A DNA stretch of 64,000 nt from CAVVGZ01 sp963747965 (GCA_963747965.1 CAVVGZ010000004.1:62001-126000); one strand, 5' to 3'. Numbered from the stretch's first letter, positions 1 to 10,075 are shown. Numbers and translations are program-made. The notes: generated by a model from the letters alone, not told the origin.

Positions 1-886
1 AGATGTGGTTTAACCGGGGATCGTACTTTGGGGTAAAAACCCAGGAATTGGGAATCACCCAAAACAGAATTACTTCTTCGAGAGATGGCCATAAATTTCC
101 AAAACGCCAGGCAATTTCAGCGGCGTTCTCAATCGAGCGTGATGCCAGGGTTGTTGTCTGGCTGATATCATAAATCACCCATATAACCATTGGCAGACCG
201 GCAATCAATACGTAAGCCAGCATATCCCGTAAACGCACCCGCCAGGTTGAGCTTCTCAACAGCAGCCATCCCAGTACCCCTGCACCAATAAAAGCTGCTG
301 CGCTGTAACGGGTCAGGAAGGAAAGGCCTGTTGCCACCGCCGAACCATAAAATACGATTCCGGTTTTTTCTTTCCCTAATGCTTCATAAAGCATTACCAA
401 ACCCAAAAAACCGAGGAATAAACACAATGGTTCCGACATCGCCCAGGAATAGATAGGAATTAATACAGGCGAAGCCAGGATAAAGAACATGAACAACAAC
501 GAGAGCTGCCAGGATTTTGTAATGCGTATTGTTGACCAACCCGCCAGTGCTATCAAACCACCGAACAGGATCATATTCAGCCAGTGGGTTCCTTCAACAA
601 GATCCAATCCAAAGATACCCAGCATGCTGATCACCAGCGAGAAAAAGGGCGGGAAATATGGGAGGAGGCGGAACTCACCCTGGGGACCGACTAAACCCAG
701 TCCATTTCCATGTATAAAATTTTCAGCGGATTTTATATAAATAGTCGCGTCTCCGCCAATACCGGGACCCTGGTTTGTGCTGATGATCATTGCCACAATG
801 CCTAAAAGACCCATTCCGATCGGCAGGATTGTATTCAGCGCCCCATTTAATGAGCGGGTTTCTTCCAGATGCTCAGTTGAGTTCAT
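1..886 (-). CDS. Polytopic membrane glycosyltransferase, GT39-like (partial, 3' end outside window)
   Basis: The frame is open from an ATG at 886 to the left edge, giving 295 codons with no stop. The N-terminal 20-45 residues form a membrane segment followed by an extracytoplasmic loop with GGDATIY and a Pro-Tyr-Phe-Pro-Pro motif. That arrangement is typical of GT39/ArnT-like polyprenyl-phosphate-sugar transferases, whose first periplasmic loop carries an acidic catalytic residue (here probably the Asp of GGDA). At least six further hydrophobic segments follow. The start overlaps the stop of the upstream gene by 14 bases (873-886), so the two are translationally coupled. The role is inferred: transfer of a sugar from a lipid carrier outside the membrane during glycan assembly. 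The substrate cannot be read from the sequence. The C-terminal part is missing from the window. Confidence 0.75.
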   Translation of the reverse strand, partial: MNSTEHLEETRSLNGALNTILPIGMGLLGIVAMIISTNQGPGIGGDATIYIKSAENFIHGNGLGLVGPQGEFRLLPYFPPFFSLVISMLGIFGLDLVEGTHWLNMILFGGLIALAGWSTIRITKSWQLSLLFMFFILASPVLIPIYSWAMSEPLCLFLGFLGLVMLYEALGKEKTGIVFYGSAVATGLSFLTRYSAAAFIGAGVLGWLLLRSSTWRVRLRDMLAYVLIAGLPMVIWVIYDISQTTTLASRSIENAAEIAWRFGNLWPSLEEVILFWVIPNSWVFTPKYDPRLNHI

Positions 887-2609
887 ACACCAGTTGTCCA
901 TCCACCTCATTCATAAAAACCATTCCCAAATCCTCAATTTTTTCTCGTAACCCGCGCAAATCCGGATATTCATCCATCTCAATCAACACATACCTTACGC
1001 CAAGCTGACGCAGAAGATCAACGCTGGCTTTATCCGGAAACCCTTCCAGGATTGGACTTATGCGTGCATATTGGGCCGGAGGAAAAGCATTGAAGAAACC
1101 TCCAATATAGGGTTTCCCGTGAGTCAGGGTGTAATAAGTCTGTTCCTGATCCTCCGCCAGGCGGAAAGGCATTTGTACAAGGGCACCTGTGGCTGGTTGT
1201 TCTTTCAACCAGTAATCCACCTGCCTGGCTTTGATCCCCGAAAGTTCGGAATAAGGACCAGGATATATATCAATAAACACCAGGGCAAACAGAACAATTG
1301 TTAATAATGATTTTTTCCCTTGTGGGGTGACCTCGAAAAGCTTCGCAGCTCCAAATCCTGCCGCAGCAGATACGAAAAGAATTGTAAAAATGCCAAACCG
1401 CATTAATGCTCGCAGCTTCGCAAAATATGGCACTGTATAAAAAAACAGGTAACCGGGCAGGGGGAGCGGTGCTTCACTGCGCCCCAAAAGAATTTTTAGG
1501 AATTCAGGCAGGTTGATCACCACCGAGGACCCATTCCAATGCAGATCTATACCCATGGCGAGGATGAGGGAAAAAAGGCTGCCCCACAGCAATCCGCGCA
1601 GCAGCAGTTTGTGGCTGCCCTGGAGACCCTTAACAAATCCAATTAATGCCAAAGCTATCGCTACAACTCCCAGGTAGAGTGTCCCTTCAACCCACATATC
1701 CCGGTTGAAATGATTACCAATCCATTGGCCCCATAAAAAATGATCCGTTGACGGCAGAATAAAATCGGTTGGGCTGGCAGAATATGGACGGACGATGCTG
1801 ATATTCCTGTCAGGCAGGCCGCCCTGCTGCTGCAAGGATACATAAGGCGCAATCGCCAGGATAATCACCGGCAACGATACTCCAGCAACAACAGCAACGT
1901 TTTTCCAAAATTGGGGTGATTTCAGCAATTCTCTACGATAGAACACGATCGTGATCAGGGCAATGAACCCACTGACAAGCAAGGTCATGTAAAGATAATA
2001 TTGGGATGTCAGTGCGATAAACCCCAGCATGATTCCTGCCAGGAGGGAGTTTTTCCAGTTGAAATCGCGCCTATCAAGGATATCAAAGAAACCCATGAAA
2101 AAAAACGGGAACCATTGGATTCCAGAAAGATTCAAATGGCCAATTCTAAAATGTGCAAAATGGTACGGGGTAAAAGCAAAAAGAGTCCCGGCGATTAGGG
2201 CAGGCACTATACTTCCTGTCACCCGGTAAATCCATAAATACATTCCCAATCCTGCCAGGATAAATGTCAGCATCATTACCGCATTATAGGCAAAGGTTGC
2301 CCCGCCTATTTGGCTGAATGGCAGCGCCATGGCAATTTGTATCGGTGTAATTTCTGTGTAAGCCAGGCTCCAGCCTTCCGGGTAATTCAGAAACCAAACA
2401 TTAAATGGATTAACTCCCAGCTCAAACAAGGCTTTCTGTACCCATCCAATCATCCAGATGAAGTAAATGTTATCCCCGACCTGGCCAACGATTTGATCAC
2501 TCATTTTTAAAACCAGCGGCCAGGTCATTATCAGGGTCAGAATAAAAAAATAGATAATAGCCCCAGCCCAGGTGTGTTTCTCGAAAAATAAGCGGATACC
2601 GTGTGTCAA
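873..2609 (-). CDS. Polytopic membrane protein, GT-C/YfhO-like, 578 aa
   Basis: This is a 578-residue protein with about twelve hydrophobic segments, beginning at residues 15-35. The large first loop contains aromatic and acidic residues (GDNIYFIWMIGW). A soluble tail of about 120 residues contains an IYPGPY-like element and ends in a small alpha/beta region. The layout matches GT-C-type integral-membrane glycosyltransferases or YfhO-like proteins, which use polyprenyl-phosphate sugars and act on the outer face of the membrane. I do not recognise a named orthologue. It sits between a Gfo/Idh/MocA dehydrogenase and a second membrane transferase in one minus-strand operon. Its stop overlaps the next start. 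No frame break is seen. Confidence 0.7.
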   Translation of the reverse strand: MTHGIRLFFEKHTWAGAIIYFFILTLIMTWPLVLKMSDQIVGQVGDNIYFIWMIGWVQKALFELGVNPFNVWFLNYPEGWSLAYTEITPIQIAMALPFSQIGGATFAYNAVMMLTFILAGLGMYLWIYRVTGSIVPALIAGTLFAFTPYHFAHFRIGHLNLSGIQWFPFFFMGFFDILDRRDFNWKNSLLAGIMLGFIALTSQYYLYMTLLVSGFIALITIVFYRRELLKSPQFWKNVAVVAGVSLPVIILAIAPYVSLQQQGGLPDRNISIVRPYSASPTDFILPSTDHFLWGQWIGNHFNRDMWVEGTLYLGVVAIALALIGFVKGLQGSHKLLLRGLLWGSLFSLILAMGIDLHWNGSSVVINLPEFLKILLGRSEAPLPLPGYLFFYTVPYFAKLRALMRFGIFTILFVSAAAGFGAAKLFEVTPQGKKSLLTIVLFALVFIDIYPGPYSELSGIKARQVDYWLKEQPATGALVQMPFRLAEDQEQTYYTLTHGKPYIGGFFNAFPPAQYARISPILEGFPDKASVDLLRQLGVRYVLIEMDEYPDLRGLREKIEDLGMVFMNEVDGQLVYELN

Positions 2610-2638
2610 TATTTTTTACCAGATATTCTTTAAGTAAA

Positions 2639-3631
2639 TCAGAGTTGGATTGGGCGCTTTCGGGAGCCTGACTCCAGTGCAGCCAGGGCAATCTTGAGCA
2701 CTTGAATACCATCCTGCAGAGGAATATTCGGTTCCTCATTCCGTTTAATCATATTGATAAAATGGCGTATTTCATCCTTAAATAGATCATTCCGTTCAAA
2801 ACCAGATGGAGCAGAAATCATCTCCCAGCACCCGGTTTTAGCACGAAATAGGCGGGCAAGGTTATCGGCATGGTCCCACTGTACCGTTCCATCCGTTCCA
2901 ATAATTTCAAATCGGTAGGATGGAGGGCGTTGGTAATAATCCAGGTGAATACTACCTACAGCTCCATTCCCGAATTGGAGCAGGATTTCAGCTACATCCT
3001 CCGAATGGATATCCAGGTTGGCAATATTCCCGGTAAAAGCAAAGACATTTTCTACTTCCCCTAAAAACCAGCGCAGGTAATCAATAGGATGGCAAAGGGT
3101 GAGAACAGCCCCGCCACCCATCCCCGGGACAGCGCTATAAGTCGTTCGATAATCCTCCCATGGGTGCCAACCCGGCATGTAGTCGCCATAATGAGCCCGG
3201 GCAGATAATGGCCTACCAATAGTCCCCTCCTCCAACCAGCGACGGATTTGCTTAAAACAGGGGTGGAAGCGAAATTGGTATCCCACCAATACTTTCGAAC
3301 CACTTTCATTAATTGCTGACTGCAAATCATCCAATCGTTCAAGGCTATGCGAAATAGGTTTTTCCATTAAAATATGGCATCCTTGACGGGCTGCAGGAAT
3401 GGCAACATCCAGGTGGGCTGATGTAATATTGGCAACGATGACAGCATCCGGTTTCTCTTCCAACGCTTGATGTAAATTGGTAAAAACAGGATAAGACTCC
3501 AATTCTTCCAGCGGTAATGTGCTGTGACCGCTGCGATACAGGAGGATATCCTGCTCCCCTAAAGCCAGTAAATTGCGCAGGTGTCTGCGCCCTGCGGAAC
3601 CAAATCCTGCAATTAAGAATTTCATTGGCAT
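2639..3631 (-). CDS. Gfo/Idh/MocA-family NAD(P)-dependent sugar oxidoreductase
   Basis: The 330-residue protein begins with a Rossmann dinucleotide fold (GFGSAGRRH at residues 9-17). The family's EKP motif lies at 90-92, whose Lys binds cofactor and substrate. An alpha/beta substrate domain follows, with GGGAVLTLCHPID around residues 170-185 supplying the usual His/Asp active-site region. Family members oxidise or reduce a ring hydroxyl of a sugar or nucleotide sugar. Comparable dehydrogenases occur in nonulosonate and aminosugar loci. Here it lies directly downstream of a capsule-type transferase (4 bases between the genes), so a role in making or modifying a precursor of the same glycan is likely. 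The exact substrate is unknown. Two ATG starts lie two codons apart (MPMKF); the first was kept. Confidence 0.85.
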   Translation of the reverse strand: MPMKFLIAGFGSAGRRHLRNLLALGEQDILLYRSGHSTLPLEELESYPVFTNLHQALEEKPDAVIVANITSAHLDVAIPAARQGCHILMEKPISHSLERLDDLQSAINESGSKVLVGYQFRFHPCFKQIRRWLEEGTIGRPLSARAHYGDYMPGWHPWEDYRTTYSAVPGMGGGAVLTLCHPIDYLRWFLGEVENVFAFTGNIANLDIHSEDVAEILLQFGNGAVGSIHLDYYQRPPSYRFEIIGTDGTVQWDHADNLARLFRAKTGCWEMISAPSGFERNDLFKDEIRHFINMIKRNEEPNIPLQDGIQVLKIALAALESGSRKRPIQL

Positions 3632-3635
3632 TCTC

Positions 3636-5099
3636 CTAATCGGGTACCCTCAATGGTTTTTCAGGGAGCCCAAGTTTCCTAAGCAAGAAATTTGCTGTCC
3701 GTATCCCGGATAAACCATCCTGGTATGTGCATTCATCACGAATAAATGCGGATCTTTTCTCTTGATCCGCTCCAGGATCTTTCAGATATCCATTGATCGC
3801 ATCCACCAGTTCATGCCTGTCCAGGGCAACCTTACCAGCTCCTGAGCGTCGAAAACGGTCATGGGTTGGCCAATTGCCGATTTCGGACAGTTTGAGGGAA
3901 AACCGGTTTGGTTTATTCCAGCCACCCGGGGAATCAAAACAAACACTTACAACCGGGGTGTTATGGATGGATGCCTCGACCACCATTGTGGAATATACAG
4001 TCAGAAAAACATCCGCATATGCCATCATGGAGGTTTTTTCCGGCATATCTTCACCGGAATAATAACCCAATTCCCCTCCCAGAGGAACAGGTTCCACCAC
4101 GTGGATGTGGGGTGATGCATCTGCCAGTTTTTGAATTGCCCGGCGTTCTTCTACAAATAATGGCTCTTCCATAAAATGGTTGGGGTGGAGACGGATAAGC
4201 AGCTGACAGGGTTCTGCCAATGAGTCACTGGAAACCAGGCGGGCCAGTGCTTCAATATTTTGATAGTTTGGAGAGAAAGTAATGAAACTGCAGGCATATG
4301 CCAGCAGTTTCCGATGTGGATCGAGACCATGTAATTGGAAATAATCCTGGCGGGGCATCAGCCAGGTATTTCTAAAATATCCGTCATAGGAAGGGATTCC
4401 TCCAATATGAACCCTGCCCGGATCCCAATCCGATCCCAGGACAAGTTCCTCTTTTTGTATATCAGACCAACAGTTAATCCAGTCCACAGATGCACCGGGA
4501 ATGCTGTACGAACTCGGATTGTCCCAGCCTACCACTACTGCTGCACTCGGTATACCCAGCCTGCCCGCCTGGCGCAGGAGATAACGGTCCATTCTCCACC
4601 CTGGCGTACTTGCAACGACCAGGCCAGGTTTGTACTTATCAAACAAATCCCCGTAGAGATCGGGGCTGAACTGCATTTGTTGTTTTACCAACCATTGGCG
4701 GGCAGATCTTGAGCGCCGCAACCCGGCAATCACAGCCTTCATCAAAGGCATTAATGCCTTTCGCCTGCCAGCGGCCTCAAAACTCACTTGCTCAATATGG
4801 CTGTCCATGGCTTCAGTATTAATGCGATTTGAACCACTTACCCGGCGGAGGAAATTTAACCACCATTGCTCAGTTGGTTTTTGACTCTCCTGGTATTTTC
4901 TTGCAACATCCAGACGCAATCCTTCAACGATCAGTCCGGGTTTTCCAAATTGTAAAGCGATCTTGTCTTTCAAACCATCATCCGTGAGGAGGATGACCTC
5001 CACCCCGGCTTCCAGGAGTGTTGGCAGGATATCGGTTTGAAGGAAATAGACAATCGCCAATCCATGGTCGGCGCTGATGAAAATTTTCATTGATGACAT
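3636..5099 (-). CDS. GT-B-fold capsule-type glycosyl/glycerophosphate transferase
   Basis: This 487-residue cytoplasmic protein has an N-terminal alpha/beta domain, a GWDNPSS motif at about 191-197, and a C-terminal domain with HPNH and a Thr/Ser-rich loop followed by VEAS. That loop resembles the nucleotide-binding region of CDP-glycerol glycerophosphotransferases and related GT-B capsule enzymes. The WDN element is shared with the proteins at 43250-44635 and 46742-48088, which read SWDNLTTKG at the same place, so the three are paralogues. The acceptor and donor are unknown. The first ATG has an AGGA ribosome-binding site seven bases upstream. The gene lies in the minus-strand operon between a GT2 enzyme and the Gfo/Idh dehydrogenase. 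Confidence 0.75.
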   Translation of the reverse strand: MSSMKIFISADHGLAIVYFLQTDILPTLLEAGVEVILLTDDGLKDKIALQFGKPGLIVEGLRLDVARKYQESQKPTEQWWLNFLRRVSGSNRINTEAMDSHIEQVSFEAAGRRKALMPLMKAVIAGLRRSRSARQWLVKQQMQFSPDLYGDLFDKYKPGLVVASTPGWRMDRYLLRQAGRLGIPSAAVVVGWDNPSSYSIPGASVDWINCWSDIQKEELVLGSDWDPGRVHIGGIPSYDGYFRNTWLMPRQDYFQLHGLDPHRKLLAYACSFITFSPNYQNIEALARLVSSDSLAEPCQLLIRLHPNHFMEEPLFVEERRAIQKLADASPHIHVVEPVPLGGELGYYSGEDMPEKTSMMAYADVFLTVYSTMVVEASIHNTPVVSVCFDSPGGWNKPNRFSLKLSEIGNWPTHDRFRRSGAGKVALDRHELVDAINGYLKDPGADQEKRSAFIRDECTYQDGLSGIRTANFLLRKLGLPEKPLRVPD

Positions 5100-5144
5100 G
5101 AATAAATCCTGATCCTGTGTTTTCCCATTTGTTTAAAGAAATAT

Positions 5145-6116
5145 TTAGCCGCGATCATAATAGTTACGAAAAATCCAATCATATAATGAGAGAAGAGTTC
5201 GCTTTACTGGCGGTAAATCAAGCAATCCATTGCCTTTTGAGGATTTCATCCGGTTTTCGGTTTTGGATACCCTGGATGGGATATTTCGCAGGGTATTACT
5301 CATATTCATTACCAGGGGCTCAACGGGCATTAAGCGGAGATACCCGGCTTCATTGATACATTGGTCCAGCTGGCGAACCTGTCCCATCGGCCGGGTCATT
5401 GAAAAGGGTAAAAAACGGCTGAGGACATCTTTACGTGCCACAAACTGCCAGTGAGAGGCACCTACAATCGCTGAAACTCCATGATAGGATAATTGAATAT
5501 CCCCGGTGCTTTCATAATGACTGCGTATCTCCACTTCGGATTGAGCCAGGCTGAGATCAAATTCCCTGAAGATTTCATAGGGAATGATATTACCTTCGTT
5601 TATGAGTACTTCAGTTTGGGATTTTGCCCATTGGATCGTGCTGGTAAAGAACTCCGGAGGCGTACGGAATGGCCGGGATGTGACCATACCGACATTTGGA
5701 TAGCTCTGCAAGATCTCAAGCGATCTCGGAAGCCAGCCTTCATAGAATAAACAATCATTATCTGCATAGGCAATGATTTCACCGGGAGCTCCTCCAAACA
5801 TGATATTCCAGGCACCCCCTTTTCCCAGGTTCTTTTCCGAAAGGATCAGGTATTGAATTCGTCCATTTTCTTTCTGTTCAACCAGGTATCGGACAACCTC
5901 AGCGCAGGATCCATTATCCAATATCAACAAGTCATATGGAACTGGTGTGTTTTCCCACAGGCTGCCCAGGCATGCTTGCAAGACATCCAGCATCTCAGCA
6001 TAAAAACCACTCAAAAATGGGATGTAGTTGAGGATGGCTATGGTTATTTGCTGAGGTGTGTCTACATTTTTAACGTATTTTGCAGGGTTCTGGCCCACGC
6101 GCATAAAATGCTCCAT
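5145..6116 (-). CDS. Glycosyltransferase family 2 (GT-A)
   Basis: The 323-residue protein has the GT2 nucleotide-sugar fold. An ITIAILNY strand lies at residues 24-31, LILDNGS at 64-70 is the diphosphate-binding acidic turn, and YADNDCLFYEGW at 117-128 is the DxD-type metal motif followed by the usual aromatic acceptor-loop start. No membrane segment is seen, so it should act on lipid-linked intermediates at the inner face. It starts 17 bases after the repaired stop of the gene at 6134, in the same operon. The sugar donor cannot be predicted. Confidence 0.85.
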   Translation of the reverse strand: MEHFMRVGQNPAKYVKNVDTPQQITIAILNYIPFLSGFYAEMLDVLQACLGSLWENTPVPYDLLILDNGSCAEVVRYLVEQKENGRIQYLILSEKNLGKGGAWNIMFGGAPGEIIAYADNDCLFYEGWLPRSLEILQSYPNVGMVTSRPFRTPPEFFTSTIQWAKSQTEVLINEGNIIPYEIFREFDLSLAQSEVEIRSHYESTGDIQLSYHGVSAIVGASHWQFVARKDVLSRFLPFSMTRPMGQVRQLDQCINEAGYLRLMPVEPLVMNMSNTLRNIPSRVSKTENRMKSSKGNGLLDLPPVKRTLLSLYDWIFRNYYDRG

Positions 6117-6133
6117 TTATTATTAGCATATCT

Positions 6134-7067
6134 TTATCTCTTCTTATTCTTGTTCTTGCTTGCCTGGGACTGACGCAGATTATGATAGGCTTTTTTCGGA
6201 TGAAAGATGGCAAAAAACAATTGCGTCAATGAATTGGAATGAAGAGATACCTGTGGATAAATTTCTATTTCCCGCAAAAACTTTTTCCAGGATAATTTTG
6301 CCGTGGTGGATATCCTTACCGTTCAAGGAGTAATTGGTATCCAACAAGGTAAAAATATTTCTTTCGCCACCTGCCAGGCGGACATTTTCATTGGATTCCG
6401 GCAAACGGTAGTGAGCCTGCCCCCCGGGAAGGTGGGAGTAATCATGATCCTGATGAATAATATCGATTGATGGCGTCGCATCCACAACCGGCCAACCTTT
6501 TTGTCTTGCCTGGTATATCATCCAGTTGTCCCAACCAGCCCTGCCAATGGAAAACTCGGGGATTTCCCGAAAACACAATCTTGGAAAGATAAAATAATCA
6601 CTACCTCCGCGCGGATGAAGCCGGCCGCGTTTTTGAGTATCTGCCCATAAGCGTTCCTGCCAGCCTGAAGAAAAAACCAGGGGGATGCCTATGGCAAGAT
6701 CCCAACGCTGGCCAACTGCTAAAAACTTAGACAGCTTTTTCCCAAGGAGTTTAGCACTGGAAAGAAAATTATCCAGTAACAGGATATCGGCATTAATATA
6801 TGCCAGGGTCTCTGCGCTTCCATAAGCCCTGGCGTTCTTAAAAATTGAGTCTACCAGGGGAGTCCCGAGGGAATTGGTTGCTACGTCTGGAACATGAATT
6901 ACCCTAAGGTCACGGGCGGTTTCGCCGATTCCCTCATCATTACCGAGCAAAATCACTTCCACATCCGGTCCCAACTGCACCCAGGATTGGATTGCATTAC
7001 GTTGCAGCATGGCTATTTGCTGGTTCAGAAATGGTTTCGGCGCAGTAAAAATGGTAAGGGTCTTCAT
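6134..7067 (-). CDS. Putative GT-A glycosyltransferase (frameshifted near C-terminus)
   Basis: The N-terminal 240 residues contain AYINADILLL, a DxD-like NAD element after a short alpha/beta region. They also contain GRAGWDNWMIYQA, typical of GT-A sugar transferases that carry no family name beyond 'glycosyltransferase'. In the frame as given the protein ends at 6180 with an atypical tail. Removing one T from the T5 run at 6276-6280 gives a basic tail that runs to a stop at 6134, and the gene length becomes divisible by three (about 310 residues). The repaired stop lies 17 bases before the next start, as expected in this operon. The ATG at 7067 was chosen over a TTG two codons upstream. Confidence 0.7.
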
Positions 7068-7089
7068 CAGCAATGTCGCTCAAATAGTT

Positions 7090-7872
7090 TCATTTTTTTC
7101 CTGATACGGGTTGATCTACATCCAGGTACGTTTTGTGTTGGACCATAGCATTAATCCTGGCTAATTCGGGCTCCATTTCAAATAAACCCAATACTTCAAG
7201 CCAGGTGAAATCCATCCTGCCATCGAAGCGCGAAATTATTTCACGGATAAGAGCCAGGTCTTCAGCTGTATCTACAGTCCAGCGCCTGTCACCGTAATTT
7301 ATGGGGTAGTCTACCTGCAATATCCTGAACCGACCTGGTTTCTCATAAAAATATGGCATCACATGTTCCCGTTCAAAAGGCTGGTCGGCCAGATTCCAGG
7401 CTGTTTCGAGAGCTTGCATGGTGACAACCTCGGTATCCATCCCGATTGGATAGGTTCGTTTGAAAGGAGGCGGCAGCCGGTTTGCTGCGAAATCTACCCC
7501 ATTCTCAAGGAACATTTGGATCGTTTCATCGATTAAACCCGGGTCAATAAGCGGGCAGTCTGCCGTTAGTCTTACAACGATATCGGCGTGGTATTGCCTG
7601 GCAGTTTGATAATATCGGTCCAATACATCCTGCATACTTCCCCGGGTGACCGGATAACCCTTTTGCGTACAAAAATCGACGATGAGGTCGTCGGAAGTTT
7701 CAATCGTTGTGGCGACCACAACCTTATTTATCAGATTTGCCATACGGGCTCGTTCAACGACCCAGGCCAACATAGGCTGCCCTCCAATATCCAGGAGAAC
7801 CTTGTTCGCCAGCCTTTTTGATTGAAGACGGGCCTGGACGATTGCAATTATGTTGAACTGGGAGGTGATCAA
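7090..7872 (-). CDS. spsF: SpsF-type cytidylyltransferase (CMP-sugar synthetase family)
   Basis: The 260-residue protein carries the signature of nonulosonate and KDO cytidylyltransferases. QARLQSKRLANKVL at 13-26 is the CTP-binding loop with its Arg and Lys. RLTADCPLIDP at 101-111 corresponds to the metal-binding Asp region. This is the COG1861 group first named from Bacillus spore-coat gene spsF, which activates a sugar acid with CMP. It lies two genes away from a NeuB-family synthase (9008-10075), the usual pairing for CMP-nonulosonate formation. The start is a TTG that overlaps the upstream TGA (TTGA); no better start is visible. The exact sugar is not known. Confidence 0.85.
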   Translation of the reverse strand: MITSQFNIIAIVQARLQSKRLANKVLLDIGGQPMLAWVVERARMANLINKVVVATTIETSDDLIVDFCTQKGYPVTRGSMQDVLDRYYQTARQYHADIVVRLTADCPLIDPGLIDETIQMFLENGVDFAANRLPPPFKRTYPIGMDTEVVTMQALETAWNLADQPFEREHVMPYFYEKPGRFRILQVDYPINYGDRRWTVDTAEDLALIREIISRFDGRMDFTWLEVLGLFEMEPELARINAMVQHKTYLDVDQPVSGKK

Positions 7873-9008
7873 TTTATTTTGACTCCCCCGGTTATGGATT
7901 TTGATAATGTGAATGCCAGCTCATACGCTTCGAGTAACTTCTGGAAATTTTTTGATTCATCCGCCCTTTGAAGTGCAAGATGGCGGCAGGATTTTCCCAT
8001 CTCCTCCAGGCGGTCTTTCAAGGCGAATGAATTACATATCCCTTCAACCAGGTCATTTTCATCTCCGCATCTGAAGAGCCAGCCTTGCTCGCCTGGCGTT
8101 ATCCATTCCCTGTTTCCGGGAATGTCCGAAACAAGTACAGGCAATCCGCAGGACAGGGATTCCATTAGAGATACTGAGGATCCATCACTGAGGGAAGCGC
8201 TAATATACAGATCTGCAGCCCGGTACCAATCTGGCAAATCTTCATTTATAACATTACTTCCCAGGAACACCCTGTCTTCCAACCCATTGGCTTTAATTAT
8301 CGACTTGATGGCAGCAGCCTGCGACCCCTGTCCTAAAAGGATTAATCGCAATTGCGGGACTGCTTGAAGACTTTTAAAAAAAGAACGCACGATCAAATCT
8401 ACTCCGTAGACCGGTTCCCAGGAACGCAAGGAGAGCAGCACAAAACAATCCTTCCAACCCAACTCCTGGCGGAGCTGGGAGTCCATACCCGGTGTAAAGT
8501 GATGAATATCCACACCCCACGGAAAAAGAATGGTTCTCTCAACAGGAAAGCCCAATTCCACTGCCCGGTCCTGGACTGCAAAACAATCACCTAAAAGAAC
8601 TGTAGTCCTTTTGAGTGTAAAACGGCTTTTCCATTCTGTGATGCGGCTGCGCCTGCTTTCCAGCAATAAGTCGGAACCCCAGGACATGGACACCAGTGGT
8701 TTAAAACCCGTTAAAGCAGCCAGGAAAGCCGTTATCGGGACCGGTCCGGCATGAATCAATTCCGGACGGATCTCCTTGATTACCCGGCGTAAATCGGTCA
8801 CAAGCCTGAAATAATCTGGAACTGAAAGTTTTTTTTGGCCTCCCGCCCATTTCACCTGCGTGACCTGATCCGGAACCGGACGTACTTCCTGTACCGGTGA
8901 CTTTTTTTCAAGGCGCAGAAAATAAACCTCATGGTCTGTTCCTGCCAGGTAAGACAGGAAGCGGTGATCATGGGGTGTATAATCACGCGAAAAATAGATG
9001 ATGCGCAC
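7869..9008 (-). CDS. Glycosyltransferase family 4 (GT-B)
   Basis: The 379-residue protein has the two Rossmann-like lobes of GT4 enzymes. The C-terminal donor-binding lobe holds SDGSSVSLMESLSCGLP at about 274-290, where the family's E-x7-E element appears in the variant ES with the second Glu region replaced by a later segment. VSDIPGNREWI follows at 293-303. The GTG start shares one base with the upstream TAG stop. It lies between the NeuB-family and SpsF genes, so it may add or accept the nonulosonate, but this is inference from position only. Confidence 0.85.
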   Translation of the reverse strand: MRIIYFSRDYTPHDHRFLSYLAGTDHEVYFLRLEKKSPVQEVRPVPDQVTQVKWAGGQKKLSVPDYFRLVTDLRRVIKEIRPELIHAGPVPITAFLAALTGFKPLVSMSWGSDLLLESRRSRITEWKSRFTLKRTTVLLGDCFAVQDRAVELGFPVERTILFPWGVDIHHFTPGMDSQLRQELGWKDCFVLLSLRSWEPVYGVDLIVRSFFKSLQAVPQLRLILLGQGSQAAAIKSIIKANGLEDRVFLGSNVINEDLPDWYRAADLYISASLSDGSSVSLMESLSCGLPVLVSDIPGNREWITPGEQGWLFRCGDENDLVEGICNSFALKDRLEEMGKSCRHLALQRADESKNFQKLLEAYELAFTLSKSITGGVKIN

Positions 9009-10075
9009 TATTTCCCCAGTAGGGCCCAGGACAAAGCCTGTCCGGCTTCGATATCTTCTAAAACACGGTATCCTATTATTTTTTCAATTTCGTGTGGTTT
9101 AATGGCATTTGCTTCAGATGGTCGAAGGACATCCAACATATCGCGCTGAATTTGTTCACCACTGGCAATATTCCTGGCTGCCCTCACACAGCGACGCTGA
9201 ACAATGGATGTGTCTTTCTCATTACCGGTAATAAATTTGTCACCCGACCCCAATGCCCGTTCCAATCGGCGTGTGTTCTCGACCATCTCCGCCCAGGAAT
9301 CCGGATCCATGGAGAAGGGATGATCCGGCCCTTCCCTTTTCTGGTCATCCGTGAAATGCTTTTCGATCACCCGGGCTCCCAGGGCAACTGCACCCAGTAC
9401 CGTTGCATGGCCTGGTGTATGATCGGATAACCCCAGGATAAGATCTGGAAACATACTGTGGTAAGTCTGCAGAACGCGTAAGTGGATATGGTCAAAATTT
9501 TCAAGGCTGGCAGTATAGTTCGTATTACACTGCATGAGGACAAGCTGTGGATTAATTGTCAAAATGGTATGAACTGCCCTTTGTACGTCACAAATTGTGG
9601 CTGCACCGGTTGCTAAAAGGATTGGTTTCCCTTTATGAGCCATTTTTTCAAGGGCTTCCAGCCAGTCAATATCACCTGAGCCAATTTTGTAAGCTGGAAC
9701 ATACTTATCAAGCATGTCAATTGCTTCAAAATCATAAGGGGAAGAAAAATAATCTAATCCGGCTTCATCACAGGTATTTTTTAATTCCGGTGTCCATTCA
9801 AACGGTAATGAGGCAGACTGATAGACTTCAACGACAGATTTTTTCCATTTCGCCTGGTGGGATAACCGGCCTCCAAGGTGGTCAAATCCATATTCAGAAA
9901 CAATTTTTAATGCTTGAAAATTTTGAAACTTGGCTGCATTTGCTCCAGCCAATTTTGCCAGGCGTATCAGATGTTTTGCCCGTTCAAGGCTTCCATCATG
10001 GTTCGCTGCTATGTCTGCAATAAAATAGGCAGGATGTTTTTCCCCGATAATATGGTTTCCAATATTTATGTCCAT
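9008..10075 (-). CDS. NeuB-family nonulosonic acid synthase (copy 1)
   Basis: The 355-residue protein condenses phosphoenolpyruvate with a hexosamine-type sugar to make a nine-carbon acid (NeuB, PseI, LegI and SpsE group). Seen in order are FIADIAANHDGSL near the N-terminus, KIGSGDIDW, an LGLSDHTPG active-site strand, VIEKHFT with its metal-binding and PEP-binding residues, and a C-terminal SAF antifreeze-like domain from about residue 290. Sequence alone does not separate sialic, pseudaminic and legionaminic acid synthases. With PseB and an SpsF-type enzyme in the same operon, a pseudaminate-like product is the best guess. A second divergent copy lies at 42131-43195. Confidence 0.88.
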   Translation of the reverse strand: MDINIGNHIIGEKHPAYFIADIAANHDGSLERAKHLIRLAKLAGANAAKFQNFQALKIVSEYGFDHLGGRLSHQAKWKKSVVEVYQSASLPFEWTPELKNTCDEAGLDYFSSPYDFEAIDMLDKYVPAYKIGSGDIDWLEALEKMAHKGKPILLATGAATICDVQRAVHTILTINPQLVLMQCNTNYTASLENFDHIHLRVLQTYHSMFPDLILGLSDHTPGHATVLGAVALGARVIEKHFTDDQKREGPDHPFSMDPDSWAEMVENTRRLERALGSGDKFITGNEKDTSIVQRRCVRAARNIASGEQIQRDMLDVLRPSEANAIKPHEIEKIIGYRVLEDIEAGQALSWALLGK